Notes: generated by a model not told the origin, from the sequence alone. Positions 25,918 through 35,417 are shown, numbered from the stretch's first letter. The stretch is DNA of 64,000 nt from Sphingomonas baiyangensis (GCF_005144715.1 NZ_SWKR01000002.1:62001-126000); one strand, 5' to 3'. A program made the numbers and translations.

Positions 25918-27323
25918 TTACTAGCCGCGCCTGGGCAGGGCGGCGCTATGCGGTGCTGGGGCTGGCGCGATCGGGCCGCGCGACGGTGGCCGCGCTGCTG
26001 TCGGCGGGGGCGACGGTAGTGGCGTGGGATGAGAGCGAGGAACGGCGCGCGCCATACCTCCCCGGCACGGGGAGGGGGACCATCGGCAACGCCGATGGTG
26101 GAGGGGTGCAGTTACACAGCGCAGCGCCTGTCGCCGAACCCCTCCACCCCCGGCCTGCGGCCGGCGGTCCCCCTCCCCGTGCCGGGGAGGTGCTGCTGCG
26201 CGATCCTCTTGCCCTCGATCTCGCGGGTTTCGCGGGCGTCGTCGTGTCGCCGGGCGTGCCGCTCAACCGCCATCCGATCGTAGCGCATGCCGGCGACGTG
26301 CCGATCATCGGCGACATCGAACTGTTCGCCCAGGCGCGCGCCGAGCTGCCGCCGCATCGCGTGGTGGGGATCACCGGTACCAACGGCAAGTCGACGACGA
26401 CTGCGCTCATCCACCACATCCTTCAGACCGCGGGCGTGCCGAGCCTGATGGGCGGCAATATCGGATTGCCGATCCTTGGCCAGCAACCGCTGCCCGAGGG
26501 CGGCGTCTATGTGCTCGAACTGTCGAGCTACCAGATCGACCTGACCCACAGCCTCGATTGCGACGTGGCGGTGCTGCTCAATGTCACGCCCGACCATCTC
26601 GATCGCTATGCCGGGTTCGACGCCTATGCCGCGAGCAAGGCGCGGCTGTTCGCGATGCAGTCGGCGGGGCAAGCGGCGATCATCGGCATCGGCGACGAAG
26701 CCTCGGCGGGCATCGCGAAGCAGGTGGCGCGCAGCGGTCGCGCGGGCGACGTGACGAAGATCGCGCCGGGCGTGTGCATGGACCAGTCGCGCTGGCCGCT
26801 GCTGCAAGGCCCGCACAACGCGCAGAACGCGCTGGCGGCGATCGCGGCGTGCGAGGCGCTGGGCGTCGCACGCGAGGCGATCGATGCCGGTCTCGCCAGC
26901 TTCACCGGGCTGCCGCATCGTATGCAGCCGGTCGGCGAGCGCGGCGGCGTGCGCTTCGTCGACGATTCGAAGGCGACCAATCCCACCTCGACGGCGCCCG
27001 CGCTGATGGCGTTCGATCGCATCCACTGGATCTGCGGCGGGCTGGCCAAGACCGACGATCTCGAAGCGTGCCGGCCCGGCTTCGGCAATGTCGTGGCCGC
27101 CTACACGATCGGCGATGCCGCCGAGCTGTTCGAGCGGCTGCTGGCGCCCGACATGCCTGTCGTCCCATGCGGCACCATCGCCGTCGCCGTCGCACGCGCC
27201 GTTGCTGCCGCGCGGCCGGGCGATACCGTGCTGCTGTCACCCGCCTGCGCATCGTTCGACCAGTTCGCCGACTATGCCGCGCGCGGCGCGGCATTCGCTC
27301 AAGCCGTGGAGGCCCTGCCATGA
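25914..27323 (+). CDS. murD: UDP-MurNAc-L-alanine:D-glutamate ligase MurD with an in-frame palindromic insert
   Basis: This 469-aa ligase adds D-Glu to UDP-MurNAc-L-Ala. Typical parts are [10 protein letters not shown] at the N-terminus, VVVSPGVP, the P-loop [20 protein letters not shown], the [10 protein letters not shown] motif, [12 protein letters not shown] and [11 protein letters not shown]. Residues about 48-93 do not belong to the family: they are encoded by a 134-bp nested palindrome (26057-26190) that keeps the frame open. The insert falls in a surface loop of the UDP-binding N-terminal domain, after the second strand (VVAWDE). All catalytic motifs are intact, so the enzyme should work. 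The start overlaps the mraY stop. Confidence 0.96.
   Translation: MITSRAWAGRRYAVLGLARSGRATVAALLSAGATVVAWDESEERRAPYLPGTGRGTIGNADGGGVQLHSAAPVAEPLHPRPAAGGPPPRAGEVLLRDPLALDLAGFAGVVVSPGVPLNRHPIVAHAGDVPIIGDIELFAQARAELPPHRVVGITGTNGKSTTTALIHHILQTAGVPSLMGGNIGLPILGQQPLPEGGVYVLELSSYQIDLTHSLDCDVAVLLNVTPDHLDRYAGFDAYAASKARLFAMQSAGQAAIIGIGDEASAGIAKQVARSGRAGDVTKIAPGVCMDQSRWPLLQGPHNAQNALAAIAACEALGVAREAIDAGLASFTGLPHRMQPVGERGGVRFVDDSKATNPTSTAPALMAFDRIHWICGGLAKTDDLEACRPGFGNVVAAYTIGDAAELFERLLAPDMPVVPCGTIAVAVARAVAAARPGDTVLLSPACASFDQFADYAARGAAFAQAVEALP
26057..26190. repeat. Nested palindromic element inside murD (RPE-like)
   Basis: Perfect 25-bp terminal inverted repeats (26057-26081 and 26166-26190, core CCCCGGCACGGGG) enclose a short hairpin at 26080-26098 (ATCGGC/GCCGAT). 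Inside are also a TGGAGGGGT/ACCCCTCCA pair (26098-26106 and 26138-26146) and a CGGCC/GGCCG hairpin (about 26150-26163). The whole can fold as a cloverleaf. A second copy with the same layout lies at 32153-32279. The murD frame passes through it with no stop, like Rickettsia palindromic elements. Confidence 0.9.
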
Positions 27324-28543
27324 CCGATGCGCTGCGCGACGCACCCCGTGGCATCAAGAGCCGCGTCGAGGACCGTCTGGGGCGCGGCGGGCGCTCGCCG
27401 CTCGCTTTGTGGTTCTGGGAGATCGATCGCATCCTGCTGCTGCTGATCCTGATGCTGGTGGCACTGGGGCTGGTGGCGGTCGCCGCAGCGTCGCCCGCCT
27501 CGGCGATGCGCTATTCGGGTGCCGAGCGCACGATCGCGCCGATGTATTATTTCTGGCGCCAGCTGATGTGGGTAGCGGTGTCGCTGCCGGTGATGGCGGT
27601 AGTGTCGATGCTGCCGACGGCGGGGGCTCGACGCGTGTCGCTGGTGGGCGCGGCGTGCATGCTGCTGTTGCTGGCGGCAGTGCCCTTCGTCGGCGAGGAA
27701 GTGAACGGCGCGCGGCGCTGGATCGGCCTCGGCTTCACGCAGTTCCAGCCATCCGAATTCCTTAAGCCCTTCTTCGTCGTGACGACGGCATGGCTGCTGT
27801 CGCTTCGGTCGAGCGATCCCGACCTGCCGCTGCTGCCGCTGACGGGCGCGTTCACCGCGCTCATCGGCGGGCTGCTGATGCTCCAGCCCGATTTCGGCCA
27901 GACGGTGGTGTTCGCGGCGGTTTGGCTGGTGATGCTGATGATCGCGGGCACTAGCCCCAAGGCGATCGGTGCGCTGTTCGGCAGCGGCCTTGCCGGCATC
28001 GTCGCGGCCTATTTCTTCTACGGCACCGCGCGCACGCGCATCGACGCCTTCCTTTTTCCCGATCCCGACAAGGCGATGAGCGACCATTACCAGACCGACA
28101 TGGCGCATGCGACGCTGACGGGCGGCGGCGTGACGGGGACGGGGCCGGGCGGCGGCATCGTCAAGTTCAAGCTGCCCGAGGCGCATACCGACTATATCTT
28201 CTCGGTCATCGGCGAGGAGTTCGGGCTGTTCGCGTGCGCGATCATCGCCGTCCTGTTTCTGGCGGTCGTGGTTCGCGTTTTCGTCAAGCTGCTCGACGAG
28301 GAGGATCTGTTCCGCCTGCTCGCGGCATCGGGACTGGCGGCGCAGCTCGGCATCCAGGCGGTCATCAACATGGCGGTGAACACCGGCATCGCGCCGTCGA
28401 AGGGGATGACGCTGCCGTTCATCAGCTATGGCGGATCGTCGATGATCGCGCTGTCGATCGGCACCGGCTTGCTACTCGCCTTCACGCGCAGGAACCCGTA
28501 TCTGAAGCGCTCGCCCTACAGCGTCGGACGGAGCAAGACTTGA
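27320..28543 (+). CDS. ftsW: Septal peptidoglycan glycosyltransferase FtsW
   Basis: This 407-aa SEDS-family polymerase works with FtsI to build septal peptidoglycan. About ten TM helices, GARRWIGLGFTQFQPSEFLK, the catalytic-loop region with DHYQTDMAHATLTGGG..G.GPG, PEAHTDYIFSVIGEE and PFISYGGSS are all classical. The ATG at 27320 overlaps the murD stop (ATGA). The long open frame upstream is a murD shadow. Confidence 0.97.
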   Translation: MTDALRDAPRGIKSRVEDRLGRGGRSPLALWFWEIDRILLLLILMLVALGLVAVAAASPASAMRYSGAERTIAPMYYFWRQLMWVAVSLPVMAVVSMLPTAGARRVSLVGAACMLLLLAAVPFVGEEVNGARRWIGLGFTQFQPSEFLKPFFVVTTAWLLSLRSSDPDLPLLPLTGAFTALIGGLLMLQPDFGQTVVFAAVWLVMLMIAGTSPKAIGALFGSGLAGIVAAYFFYGTARTRIDAFLFPDPDKAMSDHYQTDMAHATLTGGGVTGTGPGGGIVKFKLPEAHTDYIFSVIGEEFGLFACAIIAVLFLAVVVRVFVKLLDEEDLFRLLAASGLAAQLGIQAVINMAVNTGIAPSKGMTLPFISYGGSSMIALSIGTGLLLAFTRRNPYLKRSPYSVGRSKT

Positions 28544-29667
28544 GCATCCCGCGCCATTACGTACTCGCAGCCGGCGGCACCGGTGGGCATATGGTGCCAG
28601 CGGCCGCGCTCGCCGCCGAACTGGCGGCGCGCGGCCATCATGTCGCGCTGGTCAGCGATGATCGCGGCGTGCGCTTCCCCGGCCTGTTCGACGAGGTGCA
28701 GACGCATGTGCTGCCCGCCGGGCGCCTTGCCGGCGGCCCCATCGGCTGGCTGCGCGCGGGCGCCAAGATGCTGGCGGGCCGCACGATGGCGATCGAGCTC
28801 TATCGCGGCTTCAAGCCCGCCGCGGTCATCGGCTTCGGCGGCTATCCCGCATTCCCCGCGCTGGCGGCGGCGTTCCAGATGAAGCTGCCGACGATCATCC
28901 ACGAGCAGAACGCCGTGCTCGGACGCGTCAATCGACTGGTGGCCGGCAAGGTCGATGCGATCGCGACGAGCTATGCCGAGGTGCAGCGCCTGAAGCCCGA
29001 GCATCGCGCCAAGGCGCGGCTGGTGGGCAATCCGGTTCGCGAAAGCGTTCTCGCGCTGCGCGAGCGGCCCTATCCCGAACTCGACGCCGACGGCATTTTC
29101 CGCGTGCTGGTGACGGGCGGCAGCCAGGGCGCGAGCGTGCTGAGCGACGTGGTGCCCGATGGTCTGGCGATGCTGCCGGTGCATTTCCGCCGGCGGTTGC
29201 AGGTGACGCATCAGGCGCGCGCCGAGGATATCGACCGCGTGCGCGCGCAATATGCCACGCACGCGATTCCCGCCGAGATCGCGACCTATCTGCCCGACCT
29301 GCCCGAGCGGCTGGCCTGGGCGCACGTCGTCATCGCGCGCGCCGGCGCCTCGACGATCGCCGAGCTGACTGCGGCCGGGCGCCCCGCCATCCTCGTGCCG
29401 CTGCCTTCGGCGACCGACGATCACCAGACCGTCAATGCCCGCGAGATCACCGAGGCGGGCGGCGCGCGCACCATCCCGCAGCATCTGTTCACCGCGAGCG
29501 AACTCGCCAAGCAGATGCAGAAGCTGGGGCTCGACACGCTCGCGCTCGCCAATGCCGCGCGCTGCGCACGCTCGTGCGGGCGGCCGCTGGCGGCGCGCGA
29601 TCTTGCCGATCTGGTCGAGAATATCGACGCGCCTTCGCTGCTCAATCCGTCGCGGGTAGCGGCATGA
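28540..29667 (+). CDS. murG: UDP-GlcNAc:lipid I GlcNAc transferase MurG
   Basis: This 375-aa GT-B glycosyltransferase converts lipid I to lipid II at the inner membrane. It has the N-terminal [12 protein letters not shown] loop, [21 protein letters not shown], the VTGGSQGA loop and [24 protein letters not shown]. The TTG start at 28540 overlaps the ftsW stop (TTGA), and no better start exists before the glycine-rich loop. Confidence 0.97.
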   Translation: MSIPRHYVLAAGGTGGHMVPAAALAAELAARGHHVALVSDDRGVRFPGLFDEVQTHVLPAGRLAGGPIGWLRAGAKMLAGRTMAIELYRGFKPAAVIGFGGYPAFPALAAAFQMKLPTIIHEQNAVLGRVNRLVAGKVDAIATSYAEVQRLKPEHRAKARLVGNPVRESVLALRERPYPELDADGIFRVLVTGGSQGASVLSDVVPDGLAMLPVHFRRRLQVTHQARAEDIDRVRAQYATHAIPAEIATYLPDLPERLAWAHVVIARAGASTIAELTAAGRPAILVPLPSATDDHQTVNAREITEAGGARTIPQHLFTASELAKQMQKLGLDTLALANAARCARSCGRPLAARDLADLVENIDAPSLLNPSRVAA

Positions 29668-31070
29668 AAGGCGTCGCCACCGATATCGGCACGATCCATT
29701 TCGTCGGCATCGGCGGCATCGGGATGTCGGGCATCGCCGAGGTGATGCACAATCTGGGCTATGCCGTGCAGGGCAGCGACGTGGCCGAGGGCTATGTGAT
29801 CGAGGGGCTGCGCGCGCGCGGCATCGCGGTGACGATCGGGCATGATGCGGCCAATGTCGAAGGCGTGGCGGTGGTGGTGACGTCCACCGCGATCCGGCGT
29901 GGCAACCCCGAGGTCGAAGCCGCCCTGTCGGCGCGCATTCCCGTCGTGCGCCGCGCCGAGATGCTCGCCGAGCTGATGCGCCTCAAATCGACCGTCGCGG
30001 TAGCCGGCACGCACGGCAAGACGACGACGACGAGCATGGTGGCCGCACTGCTCGATGCCGGCGGCGTCGACCCCACCGTCATCAACGGCGGCATCATCAA
30101 CAGCTATGGCTCGAACGCGCGGCTGGGCGAGAGCGACTGGATGGTGGTCGAGGCCGACGAGAGCGACGGCAGCTTCCTGCGGCTCGATGGCACCTATGCC
30201 ATCGTCACCAACATCGATCCCGAGCATCTCGACCATTACGGCTCGTTCGATCGCGTGAAGGACGCGTTCGTCGAGTTTGTCGAGAACGTGCCCTTCTATG
30301 GCGCGGCGATCCTGTGCCTCGATCATCCCGAAGTGCAGGCGATCATCCCGCGCGTGCGCGACCGGCGGATCGTAACCTACGGCTTTTCGGCGCAGTCCGA
30401 CGTGCGCGGCGTCAACGTGACGCCCTATCCGGGTGGCAACCGCTTCGAGGCGATCGTGCGGCATCGCGACGGCACCACGCGCTCGATCGAGCATATCGAC
30501 CTGCCGATGCCCGGCCGCCACAATGTGCAGAACGCACTGGCGGCGATCGCGGTGGCGCTCGAACTGGCCATCGACGATGCGACGATCGAGCGCGGGTTCG
30601 AGGCGTTCACCGGTGTCAAGCGGCGCTTCACGCGCGTGGGCGAGGTGGCGGGCGCCACCATCGTCGACGATTACGGGCACCATCCGGTGGAAATCCGCGC
30701 GGTGCTGTCGGCGGCGCGCGAGAGTGCGGCGGGGCGCGTGATCGCGGTGGTGCAGCCGCATCGCTATTCGCGGCTGGGCAATCTGATGGACGAGTTCGCC
30801 CAAGCCTTCAACGATGCCGACATGGTCTATGTCGCGCCCGTCTATGCCGCGGGCGAGGCGCCGGTGGTGGGCGTCGATGCCGAGGCGCTGGCCGAGGGCA
30901 TCCGCCGGCGCGGCCATCGCTTCGCGCAGGCGTTCGACGGCGCCGATGCGCTGCCCGCGCTGCTGGCGCCGGTGCTAGCGCCCGGCGATCAGGTGATCTG
31001 TCTGGGCGCTGGCGATATCACCAAATGGGCCGCGACGCTGGCCGATCGCATCGCGGCGGTGCGTCCATGA
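29664..31070 (+). CDS. murC: UDP-MurNAc:L-alanine ligase MurC
   Basis: This 468-aa Mur ligase starts peptide-stem synthesis. Motifs are [17 protein letters not shown], the P-loop [35 protein letters not shown], the [10 protein letters not shown] segment and [10 protein letters not shown]. The ATG overlaps the murG stop. Its own stop overlaps the ATG of a 55-codon frame (31067), which separates it from murB. Confidence 0.98.
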   Translation: MKGVATDIGTIHFVGIGGIGMSGIAEVMHNLGYAVQGSDVAEGYVIEGLRARGIAVTIGHDAANVEGVAVVVTSTAIRRGNPEVEAALSARIPVVRRAEMLAELMRLKSTVAVAGTHGKTTTTSMVAALLDAGGVDPTVINGGIINSYGSNARLGESDWMVVEADESDGSFLRLDGTYAIVTNIDPEHLDHYGSFDRVKDAFVEFVENVPFYGAAILCLDHPEVQAIIPRVRDRRIVTYGFSAQSDVRGVNVTPYPGGNRFEAIVRHRDGTTRSIEHIDLPMPGRHNVQNALAAIAVALELAIDDATIERGFEAFTGVKRRFTRVGEVAGATIVDDYGHHPVEIRAVLSAARESAAGRVIAVVQPHRYSRLGNLMDEFAQAFNDADMVYVAPVYAAGEAPVVGVDAEALAEGIRRRGHRFAQAFDGADALPALLAPVLAPGDQVICLGAGDITKWAATLADRIAAVRP

Positions 31071-31234
31071 GCGACTGGTTCTCCACCGCGGTCGAGATGC
31101 AGCGCGAGATCGTGCGCGCGCAGCAGGCGCAGATGGACGCCGGCGCCGACATGCTTGAGGCGAGCGAAAAGGCCGCCAAGGCGCAGGTCTCGGCGTGGAA
31201 GGCGTGGGCGCGGCTGTGGGGGTGGGGCAAGTGA
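31067..31234 (+). CDS. 55-aa helical small protein between murC and murB
   Basis: This predicted protein (55 aa) starts at an ATG overlapping the murC stop (ATGA) and ends in TGA overlapping the murB GTG (GTGA). The sequence is strongly helical and amphipathic with Gln/Ala/Lys-rich heptads, then [12 protein letters not shown], an aromatic, basic, membrane-seeking tail. I know no named family. The coupled overlaps on both sides are the main evidence that it is translated. A role near the membrane in cell-wall precursor synthesis is a guess from context. Confidence 0.65.
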   Translation: MSDWFSTAVEMQREIVRAQQAQMDAGADMLEASEKAAKAQVSAWKAWARLWGWGK

Positions 31235-32136
31235 GCGCGCTCGCCGTCGAACGTGCGCTGCCCGCAGTGCGCGGCCGGCTGACGGCGAATGCGCCGCTGG
31301 CGCCGCTCGTCTGGTTCAAGACGGGTGGCGCGGCCGAATGGCTGTTCGAGCCTGCCGATGCCGATGATCTGGCGGACTTCCTCGCGCGGCTCGACGCCGA
31401 TGTGCCGGTGATGGCGCTGGGGCTGGGATCGAACCTCATCGTGCGCGACGGCGGCGTGCCCGGCGTGGTGGTGCGGCTGGGCAAGCCCTTTGCCAAGGTC
31501 GAGCCGGTCGATGCAGTGACGCTCCGCTGCGGCGGCGGGGCGAGCGGCATCCTAGTCTCCTCGACGGCGCGCGATGCGGGCATCGGCGGCGTCGAGTTCC
31601 TGCGATCGATCCCCGGCACCGTTGGCGGCTTCGTGCGGATGAACGGCGGCGCCTATGGCCGCGAGGTAAAGGACGTGCTGGTCGAGGCCGAGATCGTGCT
31701 GCGATCGGGCGAGCGCGTCGTGATGGGCAATGCCGATCTCGGCTATACCTATCGCCACAGCGCGCTGCCCGAAGGTGCGGTGGTGGTGTCGGCGGTGTTC
31801 CGGGGCGAACCCGCCGAACCCGCCGCGATCCAGGGCGAGATGGATCGCATCGCCTCGGCGCGCGAGGCCTCGCAGCCGCTCCGGAGCAAGACCGGCGGCT
31901 CGACCTTCAAGAACCCGCCGGGCGAAAAGGCTTGGGCGCTGGTCGACGCGGCGGGCTGCCGGGGCCTCGCGCTGGGCGGCGCGCAGGTGAGCGAGAAGCA
32001 CACCAATTTCCTCATCAATACCGGCACTGCGACGAGCGCCGAGATCGAGGCGCTGGGCGAGCAGGTGCGCGCGCGGGTAAGCGCGAAGTCGGGTATCGAG
32101 CTGGAATGGGAAATCCAGCGAGTGGGAGTGGCGTGA
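31231..32136 (+). CDS. murB: UDP-N-acetylenolpyruvoylglucosamine reductase MurB
   Basis: This 301-aa FAD enzyme reduces enolpyruvyl-UDP-GlcNAc to UDP-MurNAc. It is a type IIa-like form with TWFKTGG-type (VWFKTGGAAEWLF), ALGLGSNLIVRDGG, the FLRSIPGTVGGFVRMNGGAYG FAD segment, YRHSALP and KTGGSTFKNP. The GTG at 31231 overlaps the stop of the 55-aa frame. A palindromic element fills the 148-bp gap to ddl. Confidence 0.96.
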   Translation: MSALAVERALPAVRGRLTANAPLAPLVWFKTGGAAEWLFEPADADDLADFLARLDADVPVMALGLGSNLIVRDGGVPGVVVRLGKPFAKVEPVDAVTLRCGGGASGILVSSTARDAGIGGVEFLRSIPGTVGGFVRMNGGAYGREVKDVLVEAEIVLRSGERVVMGNADLGYTYRHSALPEGAVVVSAVFRGEPAEPAAIQGEMDRIASAREASQPLRSKTGGSTFKNPPGEKAWALVDAAGCRGLALGGAQVSEKHTNFLINTGTATSAEIEALGEQVRARVSAKSGIELEWEIQRVGVA

Positions 32137-32152
32137 TGGGTACGACGCAGTT

Positions 32153-32279
32153 CCTCCCCGGTACGGGGAGGGGGACCATGCGCAGCATGGTGGAGGGGAG
32201 CCGCCGCGAGCGATCCGCCTGTGGCGCGCCCCCTCCACCACGCGCTTCGCGCGCGGTCCCCCTCCCCGTACCGGGGAGG
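32153..32279. repeat. Nested palindromic element between murB and ddl (second copy)
   Basis: Perfect 25-bp terminal inverted repeats (32153-32177 and 32255-32279, core CCCCGGTACGGGG) enclose an ATGC/GCAT hairpin, a TGGAGGGG/CCCCTCCA pair and a CGCGC-TTC-GCGCG hairpin. The layout equals the copy in murD, but both small hairpins have different sequences, and the terminal arms differ at matching positions (GGCAC against GGTAC). It ends 5 bp before the ddl ATG and could affect ddl expression. Confidence 0.9.
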
Positions 32280-32284
32280 ATCGC

Positions 32285-33229
32285 ATGACCTCTTTCCTTC
32301 ACATCGTCGTGCTGATGGGCGGCTGGTCGGCCGAGCGTGCGGTGTCGCTGCTGTCGGGCGCGGGCGTTGCCGATGCGCTCGAGACGCTTGGCCATCGGGT
32401 GACGCGTATCGACATGGGCCGCGACGTGGCGCTCAGGCTTGCCGAGGCGAAGCCCGATCTGGTGTTCAACGCGCTGCACGGCACGCCGGGCGAGGACGGC
32501 AGCGTGCAGGGGATGCTCGACGTGATGGGGCTGCGCTATACGCATAGCGGCCTCGCCACCTCGGTGATCGCGATCGACAAGCAGCTCACCAAGCAGGCGC
32601 TGGTGCCGCACGGCGTGCCGATGCCCGGCGGGCGGATCGTGCGCAGCGAGGAGCTGTTCGCGCGCGATCCGCTGCCGCGCCCCTATGTGCTCAAGCCCGT
32701 CAACGAAGGCTCGTCGGTCGGCGTCGCGATCGTCACCGACGCGAGCAATTATGGCAACCCGATCGGCCCCGACGCGAAGGGGCCGTGGTCCGAGTTCGGC
32801 GAGCTGCTCGCCGAGCCGTTCATTCGCGGACGCGAGCTGACGACGGCAGTGCTCGGCCAGACCGCGCTCGGCGTGACCGAATTGAAGCCCAAGGCGGGCT
32901 TCTACGATTACGAGGCCAAATATACCGACGGCCTGACCGAGCATGTCTATCCCGCCGACATCCCCGACGACATCGCACAGGCGTGCGAAGCGATCGCCGT
33001 CGAGGCGCATCGGCTGCTCGGCTGCCGGGGCGCCTCGCGCTCCGATTTCCGCTGGGACGACGAGCGCGGCATCGACGGACTGTTCCTGCTCGAAGTCAAC
33101 ACGCAGCCCGGCATGACGCCCTTGAGCCTAGTGCCCGAACAGGCACGGCATCGCGGCATGTCCTATGCCGAGCTGGTGCAGGCGATCGTCGACGAGGCGA
33201 TGGCCGATGATGGGGAGGCGCAAGCATGA
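32285..33229 (+). CDS. ddl: D-alanine:D-alanine ligase Ddl
   Basis: This 314-aa ATP-grasp ligase makes D-Ala-D-Ala for MurF. Motifs are GGWSAERAVSLLSG, FNALHGTPGEDGSVQG, TKQALVPHGVPMP, PVNEGSSVGV, FIRGRELT and EVNTQPGMTPLSLVP. The ATG at 32285 lies right behind a palindromic repeat, so no ribosome site of usual form is visible except the GGGGAGGA that the repeat itself provides (32273-32280). This suggests that the element supplies the Shine-Dalgarno sequence. Confidence 0.96.
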   Translation: MTSFLHIVVLMGGWSAERAVSLLSGAGVADALETLGHRVTRIDMGRDVALRLAEAKPDLVFNALHGTPGEDGSVQGMLDVMGLRYTHSGLATSVIAIDKQLTKQALVPHGVPMPGGRIVRSEELFARDPLPRPYVLKPVNEGSSVGVAIVTDASNYGNPIGPDAKGPWSEFGELLAEPFIRGRELTTAVLGQTALGVTELKPKAGFYDYEAKYTDGLTEHVYPADIPDDIAQACEAIAVEAHRLLGCRGASRSDFRWDDERGIDGLFLLEVNTQPGMTPLSLVPEQARHRGMSYAELVQAIVDEAMADDGEAQA

Positions 33230-34131
33230 GCCAGATGCAGCAGCGGCGATCGGCGCAGCGCCGCAACGTCGCGCCCAAGCGGCGCGGTGCGCCGCTCAAG
33301 CGCACGCGGCGTGCCTCGACGCTCGATCGTGCGATCGCGATGGTGCCGGTGTCCGAGACGACGCTGCGCCGCGTGGCGACCTGGGGCATGTTCACGCTGT
33401 TCGGCGGCGCCGCGATCGGCGCGCTCGCATGGATGGGCGTGCCGGGCATGATCGGCACGGCAGTGGCTGAAGGCATGGGTCGCGCGGGGCTGCGCGTCGA
33501 GCAGGTCGAGGTGACGGGGCTGCGGCGCATGGAGCCGATGGCGGTGCACCAAGTCGCGCTCGAGCAGGAATCGCGCGCGATGGCGCTGGTCGATCTGTCC
33601 GAAGTGCGCGATCGGCTGCTGCGCCACGGCTGGATCGCCGATGCGCGTGTCTCGCGCCGGTTGCCCGACACGCTGATGATCGACGTGGTCGAGCGCACGC
33701 CCGCGGCGATCTGGCAGAATGAAGGCCAGCTGATGCTCATCGATGCGGCGGGCGTGCTGCTCGAGCCGGTGCGCGCCGATGCGATGCCCAACCTGCCGCT
33801 GGTGGTGGGCGAGGGCGCCAACGCGCAGGAGCCGGCCTATCAGCGGCTGATCGATGCCGCGCCTGCGCTGCGTCCGATGATCCGCGCTGCAATATGGGTC
33901 GGCGACCGGCGCTGGAACCTGCAATTCGTGAGCGGCGAGACGCTGATGCTCCCCGAGGGCGAGCCTGCGGCGGCGCGCGCGCTGGTTAAGTTCGCCGAGA
34001 TGGACGGGCGCGACCGGCTGCTCGGCAGCGACTACGTCCGCTTCGACATGCGCGACCCGAGCCGGCTGGTGCTGCGGCGCCGCGGCGGGATCGAGCGCAG
34101 CGCCGCGGTCGCGCCGGTGGCGGCGCAATAA
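33226..34131 (+). CDS. ftsQ: Cell division protein FtsQ
   Basis: This 301-aa bitopic divisome protein has a basic cytoplasmic N-terminus of about 45 residues and one TM helix (about 50-72). A POTRA domain follows with VEQVEVTGLRRMEPMAVHQVAL, and then a beta domain with WIADARVSRRLPDTLMIDVVERTPAAIWQ. The ATG overlaps the ddl stop. It links FtsB/FtsL to the rest of the divisome. Confidence 0.95.
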   Translation: MSQMQQRRSAQRRNVAPKRRGAPLKRTRRASTLDRAIAMVPVSETTLRRVATWGMFTLFGGAAIGALAWMGVPGMIGTAVAEGMGRAGLRVEQVEVTGLRRMEPMAVHQVALEQESRAMALVDLSEVRDRLLRHGWIADARVSRRLPDTLMIDVVERTPAAIWQNEGQLMLIDAAGVLLEPVRADAMPNLPLVVGEGANAQEPAYQRLIDAAPALRPMIRAAIWVGDRRWNLQFVSGETLMLPEGEPAAARALVKFAEMDGRDRLLGSDYVRFDMRDPSRLVLRRRGGIERSAAVAPVAAQ

Positions 34132-34157
34132 GGTTCAAGGGGCAGGGGAGTAGCGAC

Positions 34158-35417
34158 ATGGCGAAGCAGGCGCCCGAGGGGCTGATTACCGCACTCGACA
34201 TCGGATCGTCGAAGGTCTCGGCGCTGATCGCGCAGAAGGGCGATGGCGGCGAGCTGGTGGTGCTCGGCACCGGCCAGCGCGAATCGAAGGGCGTCAAGCG
34301 TGGCTATGTCTCGGACATGGCGGCGACCGAGGCCGCGGTGCGCGAGGCGGTGGAGCAGGCCGAGCGGATCGCCGGGCTCAACATCGAGGATGTGTGGGTC
34401 GCCTTCTCGGCCGGGGGGCTCGTGTCGGACAATGTGCGCCTCGAGGTCGATCTGGGCGGGCACCGCGTGGAGCAGGGCGATATCGACGAGCTGCTCAAGG
34501 CCGCGCGCGGCGCGCTCGATCCCGGCGGACGGATGGTGCTGCACGCGCACCCCACGCGCTACACGCTCGACGGGCTGGCGGGCGTCAAGCAGCCGCTGGG
34601 CCTGCATGCCGATCGGCTCGGCGTGGAAGTGCATGTCGTCGCCACCGAAGGATCGCCGGTGCGCAACCTCGACCTCACGGTGCGCTCGGCGCATCTCGAC
34701 GTGAAGTCGATCGTCGCGGCGCCCGTTGCCACCGGGCTGGCAGTGCTGACCGACGAGGAGCGCGAACTCGGCGTCGCGCTGGTCGAGGTGGGTGCGGGCG
34801 TCACCAACGTGTCGGTGTTCGAGGGCGGCGTGCTCAAGGGCCTGTCCTCGATCGCGATGGGGGCCGCCGACATCACCGACGATATCGCCAGCGCCTTCGG
34901 CACCAGCCGCGGCCAGGCCGAGCGGATGAAGTGCTTCCACGGATCGGCAAACATGAGCCCGCGCGATAATCACGACATGATCGACGTGGCCCCCATCGCC
35001 ACCGATGAGGATGCCGAGGGCACGCGCATCACCAAGGCGCAGCTGATCGCCACCATCCGCCTGCGGCTCGACCGGCTGATGCAGGAAGTGCAGCGCGAAT
35101 TGAACAAGCTCAACTTCGCCGATCCGGTGGGTCGCCAGATCGTGCTGACGGGCGGCGGCGCCGAGCTGAAGGGCATTGCCGACTATGCGCAGCAGGCATT
35201 GGGGCGCACGGTGCGGCTGGGCCGGCCGCGCGGACTGACGGCGCTGCCCGAGGCGCATTCGGGGCCGGCGTTTGCGACGCTGGCGGGGCTGGCGCGCTTC
35301 GCGGCGGCCGATCCGGTCGATCTGCGCGCGCTCGACACCACGCACCAGCTGGTCATCAAGCCCAATGCGGGCGCGATGTTCCGGCGGCTGATGGCCGCGT
35401 TCCGCTCGAATTATTGA
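34158..35417 (+). CDS. ftsA: Cell division protein FtsA
   Basis: This 419-aa actin-like ATPase anchors FtsZ to the membrane. It has the phosphate-1 motif LITALDIGSSKVSALIA, the SHS2/1C region, VEVGAGVTNVSVFEGG (phosphate 2) and VLTGGGAELKGI (adenosine motif). The C-terminal amphipathic helix FRRLMAAFRSNY is the membrane-targeting sequence. The GGGGAG upstream gives a good ribosome site. Confidence 0.97.
   Translation: MAKQAPEGLITALDIGSSKVSALIAQKGDGGELVVLGTGQRESKGVKRGYVSDMAATEAAVREAVEQAERIAGLNIEDVWVAFSAGGLVSDNVRLEVDLGGHRVEQGDIDELLKAARGALDPGGRMVLHAHPTRYTLDGLAGVKQPLGLHADRLGVEVHVVATEGSPVRNLDLTVRSAHLDVKSIVAAPVATGLAVLTDEERELGVALVEVGAGVTNVSVFEGGVLKGLSSIAMGAADITDDIASAFGTSRGQAERMKCFHGSANMSPRDNHDMIDVAPIATDEDAEGTRITKAQLIATIRLRLDRLMQEVQRELNKLNFADPVGRQIVLTGGGAELKGIADYAQQALGRTVRLGRPRGLTALPEAHSGPAFATLAGLARFAAADPVDLRALDTTHQLVIKPNAGAMFRRLMAAFRSNY

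Noticed and set aside
26029..26283. Independent small gene inside the murD insert
   Set aside because: The frames there are by-products of the palindrome. The murD frame itself passes through and is the only one with conserved flanks.
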